In this document: positions 24,699-32,322 of the stretch, piece by piece
Numbering within the stretch: position 1 is the first letter of the stretch
Layout of the letters: every line of letters begins with the position of its first letter
Source of the DNA: Xanthomonas arboricola pv. juglandis
GTDB taxonomy: Bacteria; Pseudomonadota; Gammaproteobacteria; Xanthomonadales; Xanthomonadaceae
Length of the DNA stretch: 64,000 nt
Assembly (NCBI RefSeq): GCF_001013475.1
Contig: NZ_JZEF01000006.1
Coordinates: 1 to 64,000, forward strand
Reading direction: 5' to 3'
Notes under the pieces: generated by a model
What the model saw: only the letters and a program-made list of their open reading frames with translations
Told to the model about the DNA's origin: nothing
The model's database searches: none
Program-made: the position numbers and the translations under genes

Positions 24699-25586
24699 AT
24701 GAACCCTGGCTCCCTGGCCGGCGCGTGCCTGTGCGCGCTGCTGCTTCCTGCGACCGCAATCGCCCAGTCCGACCCGCGCCCGCTGCTCGGCGGGCACGGC
24801 AACAACGTGCAGGCCTTCATCACCCAGCATGACGACGACCACGACGGCCGCATTACCGCCGCCGACTTCGCGGCCTTCCGCCGCGCCCGCTTCGACGCCA
24901 CCGACCGCAACCACGACGGCAGCGTCGACGAGGACGAGTACGTGGACGAGTTCCGCCAGCGCCGCCAGCGTGCGCTGGAGCAGGAACGCGGCGCTCAGGC
25001 GGCACAGGGCCGGACCCGTTTTGCCGCACTCGATATCGACGGCGACGGGCAGGTGTCGCGCGCCGAATTCGATGCCACCGGGGCGCAGGACTGGACGCGC
25101 GGCCAGGCGGCGCTGGAGGCGGCGGCCAAGGAGGCCGGCACCGAGCGGACGCTCGCCTTCGATCGCGACGGTGGCCGCCCGGGCATGCCCGACAGCGGCT
25201 CGGCCGAGGGTTTTGTCGCGCTGTACGACGAAAACGGCGACGGCAAGGTGGGCCGCAAGGAGTACGCGGACCTGCGCGCAGCGCAGTTCGCCAGTGCCGA
25301 CGGCGACCGCAACGCGGCGCTGTCGCTGGACGAGTACCGGGTGGAGTTCGAGGACCGCCTCAACCGCCGCCTTACCGCGCTCGAGCAGGCCGACGACCGC
25401 CAGGTGCATGTGCGTTTCACCGTGCTCGATACCGACAAGGACCAGCGCATGAGCTTTGCCGAATATCAGGCCTCGGGGCTGCGCACCTTCGCCCGCGTCG
25501 ACCGTAACCACGACGGCGTGGTCGATGCCGGCGATGCCGCGTTGCCGCCGCCAGCGCCGGCCACCACATCGGCCCGGGCCGACTGA
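24699..25586 (+). CDS. exported protein with seven EF-hand loops
   Basis: 295 residues with signal peptide (to about ATAIAQS). Seven EF-hand-type loops run along the mature chain: DDDHDGRITAAD, DRNHDGSVDEDE, DIDGDGQVSRAE, DENGDGKVGRKE, a degenerate DGDRNAALSLDE, DTDKDQRMSFAE and DRNHDGVVDAGD. Ca2+ binding in the periplasm is likely. It lies between a DUF4198 gene and a TonB receptor gene on the same strand. The link between calcium binding and iron or heme uptake is unclear. It ends with a Pro/Ala tail. Confidence 0.85.
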   Translation: MNPGSLAGACLCALLLPATAIAQSDPRPLLGGHGNNVQAFITQHDDDHDGRITAADFAAFRRARFDATDRNHDGSVDEDEYVDEFRQRRQRALEQERGAQAAQGRTRFAALDIDGDGQVSRAEFDATGAQDWTRGQAALEAAAKEAGTERTLAFDRDGGRPGMPDSGSAEGFVALYDENGDGKVGRKEYADLRAAQFASADGDRNAALSLDEYRVEFEDRLNRRLTALEQADDRQVHVRFTVLDTDKDQRMSFAEYQASGLRTFARVDRNHDGVVDAGDAALPPPAPATTSARAD

Positions 25587-25725
25587 CCTGCTGATGCGGG
25601 CCTTGGCGCCCGCGCCCCTGGCCCGCCACCGGCGGGCCCACCCAGCCACGCGACCGCTCTTGCCGCCCGCAGCCAGGTGCGCGCCTTCCGGCGCCCCTCC
25701 CTCTTTCCTGACTGTGGACTCCACG

Positions 25726-28065
25726 ATGACCTCGACACCGACCCTGCTGGCCCTGGCGATCGCCGCCGGCCTGGCCTTCCCGCTGCATGCCGAACAGGCA
25801 CCCGCCGACGCCACCACCTTCGACCCGGTCGAAGTGAAGGCCGCGCGCGACAAGCGCGCCTCCAGCAACCAGAACGTCACCACCCTCGACACCGCGCAGC
25901 TGCAGCAGGAGCAAGCCGAGAGCATGGAAGACCTGGTGCGTTACATCCCCGGCGTCAGCATCGCCGACATGGGCCGCTTCGGCGAGAACGGCTTCAATAT
26001 CCGCGGCCTGGAAGGCGACCGGGTGGCGATGACCATCGATGGCCTGTCGATGGCCGAGGGCGTGGAGACCGCGCGCGACTACGAGTTCTTCCGCGCCGGC
26101 CGCGGCGGCGTGGACGTCGATTCGCTCAAGCGCGTGGACATCGTCAAGGGCGCCGACTCCATCAGTGCCGGCAGCGGCGCGCTCGGTGGCGCGGTGGTGT
26201 TCACCACCAAGGATCCCTACGACTACCTCAAGGCACAGGGCAACGACAGTTATGTCGGCCTGAAGACCGGCTACACCGGCCATAACGACCAATTGCTCGG
26301 CAACCTCACCGTCGCCAACCGCAGCGGCATCGTCGAATCGATGTTGACCTACACCCGCCGCGAGGGCCACGAATCGGAAGGCTGGTACTCCAGCACCGAC
26401 ATCGACACCGGCAGCGCGCGGCGCACGCCCGACCCGGTCGACAGCCAGAGCGACAACGTGCTGGCCAAGCTCGACGTGGTGCCGAATGCGCAGCACCGCA
26501 TCGGCGTGGTGTACGAACGCAATCGCTCGCAGAACCGGGTCGACAACCTGAGCCGCGTCAGCGCGCCCAGCTACGCCGAGCGCATCGGCGAAGACAGCAA
26601 CGACCGTGACCGCTATGGCCTGCGCTATATCTGGAACGCCGACAACACCTTGTTCGACACCATGGAGGCGCAGCTCGACCGCCAGCAGACCGACAGCCGC
26701 GGCACCACCCGCATCCTCACCCAGAGCGGCAGCTCGAGCACCCCGGCCACCGCTGCCACCACCCGCTGCACGGTGGCGCTGCCGTGTCGCCGTGCCGAGG
26801 ACCGCGACACCGAGCAGACCCTGGACCGCCTCGCGGTCGACTTCGACAAGCGGCTGCAGGGAAGCGGGTGGTCGCAAGCGCTGCTGTACGGGGCGGCCTG
26901 GCAGCGCCGCAGCATCGATTTCAGCGCGATCGACTACCGCTGGAACAACGCCGGCACGCTGGACACCGCCACCGTCGACCCGGCGCAGGTGCCCAAGACC
27001 GATGCCGACACATGGAGCGTGTACCTGCGCGACCGCATCGGCCTGCTCGACGACCGCCTGCAGCTCACCCTGGGTGCGCGCTACGACCACTACCGCTACG
27101 CGCCGACGCTGTCGTCCACCTTCGTCGACGTCACCGGCACGGTGCGCGAGGTGACCTTCGCCTCGCCGACCTGGCAGGCCGGCATCAGCTACGCGTTCAC
27201 CCCGCAGCAGACGTTGTGGTTCCAGGCCGGGCGCGGCTTCCGGGCGCCGACCACCGCCGAGATGTACGCCCCGACCAGCATCACCGCACTGACCCGGCTG
27301 GACACCGGCGCTACCGTCAACGTGCCGACGGTGGCCGCCAACCCCGCGCTCGAAGCCGAGCGCAGCCTCAACCTGGAACTGGGCTGGCGCTGGGAAAGCG
27401 ACTGGGCGCGCGTGGGCCTGTCGGTGTTCCGCGACCGCTACGACGACTTCATCCAGAGCGAGACGGTCACCACCGATGCCGGCACGCTCTACCAGACCTG
27501 TACCCGCGGCGTGTGCACCACGCGCAACGGCTACGCCTACACCACGCTGCTCAACGTCGGTCAGGTCGAGGTCAAGGGCGTGGAACTGGATGCGCAGTTC
27601 AAGCTCGGCGACGCCTGGCTGCTGCGCGCGGCATGGACCCACAATCAGGGCGAGCTGGAAGATGGCCGCCCGCTGGACAGCATCAATCCGGATCGCGGCG
27701 TGCTCGGCCTGAGCTGGCAGGGCCTGGACGAGCGCCTGCATGTCACCGCCAACATCACCCACGCGCTGGCCAAGCAGGCCAAGGACGTCAACGTCGAGAA
27801 CGATATCTTCGGCGCTGCGGCCGAGCCGTTCCTCAGCGACGCCTACAGCGTGGTCGACCTGTTCGGCAGCTACCGCTTCAACGCGCACGTGCGCGTCAAT
27901 CTCGGCGTCTACAACCTGTTCGACGAGCGCTACTACCAGTGGGCGCGCATCCGCAATGTCACCCGCGGCGATTTCTATCTGTACGGCTATGCCACCGACG
28001 ACGGCATCGGTCGCTACAGCGAACCGGGGCGCAACCTGCGTGCCACGCTGTACGTGACCTTCTGA
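25726..28065 (+). CDS. TonB-dependent outer-membrane receptor, heme/hemoglobin type
   Basis: 779 residues with signal peptide, plug domain (NVTTLDTAQLQQEQAESMEDLVRYIPGVS... to about 190) and a 22-strand barrel ending in aromatic Phe (LYVTF). The barrel carries the FRAP box (GRGFRAPTTAEMY) and an NPNL-like NPALEAERS, the landmarks of heme/hemoglobin and transferrin-type receptors. A TonB box is likely near DPVEVKA. A paired-Cys loop (YQTCTRGVCTT) is surface-exposed. Uptake of heme iron under Fur control is the likely role. The transporter's inner-membrane partners are not in the window. Confidence 0.9.
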   Translation: MTSTPTLLALAIAAGLAFPLHAEQAPADATTFDPVEVKAARDKRASSNQNVTTLDTAQLQQEQAESMEDLVRYIPGVSIADMGRFGENGFNIRGLEGDRVAMTIDGLSMAEGVETARDYEFFRAGRGGVDVDSLKRVDIVKGADSISAGSGALGGAVVFTTKDPYDYLKAQGNDSYVGLKTGYTGHNDQLLGNLTVANRSGIVESMLTYTRREGHESEGWYSSTDIDTGSARRTPDPVDSQSDNVLAKLDVVPNAQHRIGVVYERNRSQNRVDNLSRVSAPSYAERIGEDSNDRDRYGLRYIWNADNTLFDTMEAQLDRQQTDSRGTTRILTQSGSSSTPATAATTRCTVALPCRRAEDRDTEQTLDRLAVDFDKRLQGSGWSQALLYGAAWQRRSIDFSAIDYRWNNAGTLDTATVDPAQVPKTDADTWSVYLRDRIGLLDDRLQLTLGARYDHYRYAPTLSSTFVDVTGTVREVTFASPTWQAGISYAFTPQQTLWFQAGRGFRAPTTAEMYAPTSITALTRLDTGATVNVPTVAANPALEAERSLNLELGWRWESDWARVGLSVFRDRYDDFIQSETVTTDAGTLYQTCTRGVCTTRNGYAYTTLLNVGQVEVKGVELDAQFKLGDAWLLRAAWTHNQGELEDGRPLDSINPDRGVLGLSWQGLDERLHVTANITHALAKQAKDVNVENDIFGAAAEPFLSDAYSVVDLFGSYRFNAHVRVNLGVYNLFDERYYQWARIRNVTRGDFYLYGYATDDGIGRYSEPGRNLRATLYVTF

Positions 28066-28284
28066 TGCGATCGCCGCTGCGCATCGCTGCATGCCCCGCC
28101 GTGCAGCGATGCAGGCCGGACCAGCCGGTACCGCCTGGCCTCGCACCGGGCGCATTGCGTCGGGTTTCGGGTCTCGATTGCCGGGACGCAGAGTCGACAA
28201 CCGGTTGAGGTGCCGCACCGCATGCGACACCTCGACCAGGGCATGGCGGGGGCGCAGCGCTGCGCGCACCCCGCCCCCGCCGCG

Positions 28285-29652
28285 CTACAACAAGGTGCCG
28301 CTGAGGATTGCGGCGGCAATGCTGAAATAGATCACCAGCCCGGTGACATCCACCAGCGTGGCCACGAACGGCGCCGAGGCGCTGGCCGGGTCGAAGCCGA
28401 GCCGTTGCAGCACGAACGGCAGCATCGAGCCGGACAGCGAGCCGAAGGTGACGATGCCGATCAGCGCCGCGCCGATGGTCAGCGCCACCATCTGCCAGTG
28501 CGGGCCGTAGTCGTATAGGCCGGCGGTCTGCCAGAGGGTGATGCGCACGATCGCCAGGATGCCCAGGATGGCGCCCAGGGTGAGCCCGGTCGGCAGTTCG
28601 CGCAGGGCCACCTTCCACCAGTCGCCCAGGCGCAGTTCGCGCAGTGCCAGCGAGCGGATCAGCAGCGAGGTGGCCTGCGAGCCGGAGTTGCCGCCCGAGC
28701 TCATGATCAGCGGAATGAACAGGGTCAGCACCACCGCCTTGGACAGCTCGTCCTCGAAGTGCTGCATCGCGCTGGCGGTGAGCATTTCGCCCAGGAACAG
28801 CACGCTCAGCCAACCGGCGCGCTTCTTGATCATCTGGCCGAAGCCGATCTGCATGTAGGGCTTGTCCAGCGCCTCCATGCCGCCGAACTTGTGCACGTCC
28901 TCGGTGGATTCGGCGATCAATGCGTCCAGCACATCGTCCACGGTGACGATGCCCAGTACATGGCCGTGCGCATCCACCACCGGGATCGCCAGCAGGTCGT
29001 GGCGGCGGATCAGCCGGGCGACTTCTTCCTGGTCCAGCGCCGGGCCCACCGTGACCGGCGGGTTGACCTGTGCCACCTCCAGGATCGGCGCATCCGGCGC
29101 GCCGGTGATCAGCCGGCGCATGGTGACCACCTGGGTCAGCACGCGGCTGTGCGGATCGAGCAGATAGATCGCATAGACCGTCTCGCGGCTGCGCTCCACC
29201 TCGCGGATGTGCTGCAGGGTGCGGCCCACCGTCCAGTCGGCCGGCACCGCCACGAACTCGGTGGTCATCAGCGCGCCGGCGGTATTGGGCGGGTAGCGCA
29301 TCAACGCCTGGATCGACAGCCGCGCCTCGGCACTGAGCAACCACAGCAGTGGCGCGCGCTGGTCGGCATCCAGGCCGTGGAAGATGTCGGTGGCGCGGTC
29401 GTCGGCCATCTGCCCGAGCAGGGATGCGGCCTGCTCGGCCGGCAGCAGCGCGACCAGCGCGCTGGCGGCGTGCAGCTCGGGCTGTTCGAGCAATTTCACC
29501 GCACGCGGCTGCGGCAGCGCGGCCAGCACCTGTGCGGCCTCGTCGCGGTCGAGGGTGTTGAGGTATTCCACCGCATCGGCCGTGTTGAAGTCGGCGATGG
29601 GTGCGATCAAGGCATCGACGCCTTGGGCAAGGCGCAGGGTTTCGTTGTACAT
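28285..29652 (-). CDS. mgtE: magnesium transporter MgtE
   Basis: 455 residues in the standard order: N-terminal superhelical domain (about 30-130), two CBS domains (about 135-255), the plug helix, and five transmembrane helices (about 290-455). The pore signature IPLIMSSGGNSGSQATSLLIRSL is intact. MgtE is a Mg2+-gated channel that closes when cytoplasmic Mg2+ is high. ATG 29652 follows a leader with strong alternative secondary structure (29683-29757), so RNA-level control is plausible. Confidence 0.95.
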   Translation of the reverse strand: MYNETLRLAQGVDALIAPIADFNTADAVEYLNTLDRDEAAQVLAALPQPRAVKLLEQPELHAASALVALLPAEQAASLLGQMADDRATDIFHGLDADQRAPLLWLLSAEARLSIQALMRYPPNTAGALMTTEFVAVPADWTVGRTLQHIREVERSRETVYAIYLLDPHSRVLTQVVTMRRLITGAPDAPILEVAQVNPPVTVGPALDQEEVARLIRRHDLLAIPVVDAHGHVLGIVTVDDVLDALIAESTEDVHKFGGMEALDKPYMQIGFGQMIKKRAGWLSVLFLGEMLTASAMQHFEDELSKAVVLTLFIPLIMSSGGNSGSQATSLLIRSLALRELRLGDWWKVALRELPTGLTLGAILGILAIVRITLWQTAGLYDYGPHWQMVALTIGAALIGIVTFGSLSGSMLPFVLQRLGFDPASASAPFVATLVDVTGLVIYFSIAAAILSGTLL

Positions 29653-29682
29653 GGTGGTTCGCCTGGTGACGACCGTCGTCGA

Positions 29683-29757
29683 TGACAGCCAGCGAACCTG
29701 AGCCTCAGGCGCGCGCCAGCTGGGTCATCGACCCGGGTCTAGGGTGACTGTCGCTGG
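29683..29757 (-). promoter_or_regulatory. structured leader of mgtE with mutually exclusive stems
   Basis: On the minus strand CCAGCGA (29751-29757) can pair with TCGCTGG (29689-29695), while the overlapping GACAG (29748-29752) can pair with CTGTC (29684-29688). Inner hairpins CCTGA-ggc-TCAGG (29697-29709) and GGGTC-gat-GACCC (29722-29734) are perfect, and GACCCGGGTC (29730-29739) competes with the latter. It ends about 30 nt before the mgtE ATG. No known riboswitch class was recognised. Confidence 0.5.
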
Positions 29758-30200
29758 ACATGAGTAAGGGCTCCGAAGGGTGCGTACCGGCCGGTGATCC
29801 GGGCGGCAGCGCGGCGCAGTCTGCGCGCCTGCGCCCGCTTGGTCAATGCCCTGCGCAGGCCATGCTCAGCGGGCGTCCAGGCGGACGCCACAACGCAGGG
29901 CCTGTCATGTCGACAAGCGACTGCATCGCACCCGACGACCGGCCGTGCGCGACCGACCAGGACCGTGGGTCATCGCCTGCAACGGCGGCTGCGTGCACGC
30001 GTGCGATGTGGAACGACGTGGCGACATGCGGCTCAGTCATGCGGACGACGTGGCGCATTGCTGCCCGCGATGTGGTGCTGCCGGCTCGCATCACCGAACC
30101 AGAGCACACCGCCAATCCACACCGTTGCACGCAGCGCACGCCGATCCAGGCCAGCAGCCGACCGCGGGCGGCATAATGCGAACCTCAACGGAGAACGTGC
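29758..30200. other. intergenic region between mgtE and antiporter, no gene recognised
   Basis: 443 bp holding the divergent promoters of mgtE and the antiporter. Open frames of up to about 140 codons exist, but they are Arg/Pro/Cys-rich, lack ribosome-binding sites and resemble no family. No terminator or repeat was seen. Confidence 0.5.
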
Positions 30201-32012
30201 ATGCATAGCGGTGGTCTGGAACTGGCTCTGGTGCTGATGCTGGCCGCCATCGTGGCGGTACCGGTGTTCAAGCGCTTCGGCCTGGGCGCGGTGTTGGCCT
30301 ATCTGGTCGCCGGTGTGGTGCTCGGGCCCGATGGCGTGGGCGTGGTGCAGGATGCCGAGCGCATCAGCGGCGCGGCCGAAATCGGCGTGGTGATGCTGCT
30401 GTTCGTGATCGGCCTGGAACTGTCGCCGGCCCGCCTGAAGGTGATGCGTCATTCGGTGTTCGGCGCCGGCGCCACCCAGGTGGTGGTGACCACGCTGATC
30501 CTGGGTGGCCTGCTGATGCTCGGCAACCTGGGCTGGAAAAGCGCGTTGATCGTCGGCGTGGCGCTGGCGTTGTCGTCCACCGCGGTGGGCCTGCAGCTGC
30601 TGGCCGAGCGCAAGGCGCTCAATAGCGACTACGGGCGCCTGGCGTTCGCCATCCTGCTGTTCCAGGATCTGATCGCCATCCCGTTGCTGGCGGCGATTCC
30701 GCTGCTCGGCGGCAGCAAGAACGCCACGCTGGCGTGGCCGGACGTGGCCAAGGCGGTCGCGGCACTGGCGCTGGTGATCCTGTGCGGACGCTTCGTGCTG
30801 CGCTATCTGTTCAACATGGTGGCGCGCACGCGCATGCCGGAAGTGTTCACCGCCAGCGCCTTGCTGGTGGTGCTGGGCACCGCCTGGATCATGCAGGAAG
30901 CCGGGTTGAGCGCCAGCCTGGGCGCCTTCATCGCCGGCGTGCTGCTGGCCGATTCGGAATTCCGCCATGAGCTCGAATCGCAGATCGAGCCGTTCGAAGG
31001 ATTGCTGCTGGGGCTGTTCTTCATCTCGGTCGGCATGGGCATCGATCTGAACCGGGTGGTCGCCGAGCCGTGGCTGATCGCCAGCGGCGTGGCGATCCTG
31101 CTGGTGGTGAAGTTCTCGCTGCTGGTCGGGATCGGCAGCGTGGCCAGACTGCCGCTGCGCAGCAGCCTGATGCTGGGCAGTGTGTTGTGGCTGGGCGGCG
31201 AGTTCGCCTTTGTGGTGTTCAACGAGGCCGATCGCGTCGGCTTGCTGGAGCGCGCCAATCACGACCGCCTGGTGGCCATTGTCGGCGTGTCGATGGCGCT
31301 GACGCCGCTGTTGCTGCTCGGCATGCAGCGCATCCTCAACGGGCCGCTGCGGCTGCATGCGCCAAAGTCCGATCGCCCGTTCGACACCATCGATGCGCAA
31401 ACGCCTAAGGTGCTGGTCGCCGGCATGGGCCGCTTCGGTCAGGTCGTCGCGCGCCTGCTCACCGCGCGGCATGTGCCGTTCGTGGCGCTGGAACACAACC
31501 CGGACACCGTGGAGGATTTGCGCCGCTTCGGCAGCCAGCTGTACTACGGCGACCCCACCCGCCCGGAACTGCTGCGCGCCGCCGGTGCCGACCGCATCAA
31601 GGTGTTCGTGATCGCGGTGGACGACCCGGAAACCAATATCAAGGCGGTGCGGTTGATCCGTCGCCTGTACCCGCAGGCCACGGTGCTGGCACGTGCACGC
31701 AATCGCCAGCACGCCTGGAAACTGATGGACCTGGGCGCCGAACCGTTCCGCGAGGTATTCGCCTCCAGCCTGGAACTGAGCGAACGCGTGCTGACCTCGC
31801 TCGGACTGGGCGAGGCGGTTGCCAGGGATCACGTCGAGCGGTTCCGCCAGCACGACGAAGAGTTGCTGCATCGCCAGCACCTGGTCTATGACGACGAAGC
31901 CAAGGTGATCCAGACCTCGCGCGATGCACGCGCGGACCTGATGCATCTGTTCGAAGCCGACGTCAAGGCCGATGTGGACGGCGAACCCGCGCCCACCACG
32001 CAGGATCGCTGA
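30201..32012 (+). CDS. monovalent cation:proton antiporter-2 family (KefB/KefC-like)
   Basis: 603 residues: about twelve transmembrane helices (1-385), then a cytoplasmic RCK/TrkA-N domain (about 405-525) with the nucleotide-binding loop VLVAGMGRFGQVVARLL, and a charged C-terminal tail. Family features include VIGLELSP, LLFQDLIAIP (the Q-D of the ion path) and LGAFIAGVLLADSE. Kef systems export K+ with H+ entry and protect against electrophiles when glutathione adducts form; no KefF/KefG-like partner lies next to it. GGAG seven bases before the ATG supports the start. Confidence 0.9.
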   Translation: MHSGGLELALVLMLAAIVAVPVFKRFGLGAVLAYLVAGVVLGPDGVGVVQDAERISGAAEIGVVMLLFVIGLELSPARLKVMRHSVFGAGATQVVVTTLILGGLLMLGNLGWKSALIVGVALALSSTAVGLQLLAERKALNSDYGRLAFAILLFQDLIAIPLLAAIPLLGGSKNATLAWPDVAKAVAALALVILCGRFVLRYLFNMVARTRMPEVFTASALLVVLGTAWIMQEAGLSASLGAFIAGVLLADSEFRHELESQIEPFEGLLLGLFFISVGMGIDLNRVVAEPWLIASGVAILLVVKFSLLVGIGSVARLPLRSSLMLGSVLWLGGEFAFVVFNEADRVGLLERANHDRLVAIVGVSMALTPLLLLGMQRILNGPLRLHAPKSDRPFDTIDAQTPKVLVAGMGRFGQVVARLLTARHVPFVALEHNPDTVEDLRRFGSQLYYGDPTRPELLRAAGADRIKVFVIAVDDPETNIKAVRLIRRLYPQATVLARARNRQHAWKLMDLGAEPFREVFASSLELSERVLTSLGLGEAVARDHVERFRQHDEELLHRQHLVYDDEAKVIQTSRDARADLMHLFEADVKADVDGEPAPTTQDR

Positions 32013-32018
32013 GCCCTT

Positions 32019-32088
32019 CGTAGGAGCGTGCCTGCGCGCGACGAGGCGTTATCGGTAAAGCCCCGTCGCGCGCAGGCACGCTCCTACG
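32019..32088. repeat. REPIN-like palindrome, copy 1
   Basis: CGTAGGAGCGTGCCTGCGCG... and its exact complement ...CGCGCAGGCACGCTCCTACG face each other across a 22-nt centre. It starts 6 bp after the antiporter stop codon. Facing REP pairs of this type are mobilised in trans by RAYT transposases in related bacteria; none is in this window. Confidence 0.8.
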
Positions 32089-32230
32089 TGGATGTGGTGC
32101 ATCGTTCGTCAACGGTAACGGCGCCGTCGTTGCTTCGGCGACGACCTGCACGCGAGCGGCCGATTGCGTACAAGTCATACGCCAATGTGATGGCGAGCCC
32201 CCACCAACCACCCACAATCACTTCGCCCTT

Positions 32231-32299
32231 CGTAGGAGCGTGCCTGCGCGCGACCGGGCGTTACCGATAAAGCCCGTCGCGCGCAGGCACGCTCTTACG
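32231..32299. repeat. REPIN-like palindrome, copy 2
   Basis: Same arms as the copy at 32019 with one mismatch (CTCTTAC in the right arm). It lies 23 bp downstream of the zwf stop. The 140 bp between the two copies hold no recognised gene. Together they separate the convergent antiporter and zwf genes. Confidence 0.8.
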
Positions 32300-32322
32300 T
32301 GGAGCTGCGGCGGCTGCCTCCG

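Noticed and set aside
25417..28269. 950-codon minus-strand open frame antisense to the TonB receptor
   Set aside because: Same reason: shadow of a GC-rich gene with clear plug and barrel motifs on the other strand.
29760..30176. 138-codon open frame upstream of the antiporter
   Set aside because: No ribosome-binding site, noise-like composition, and it occupies the divergent promoter region.
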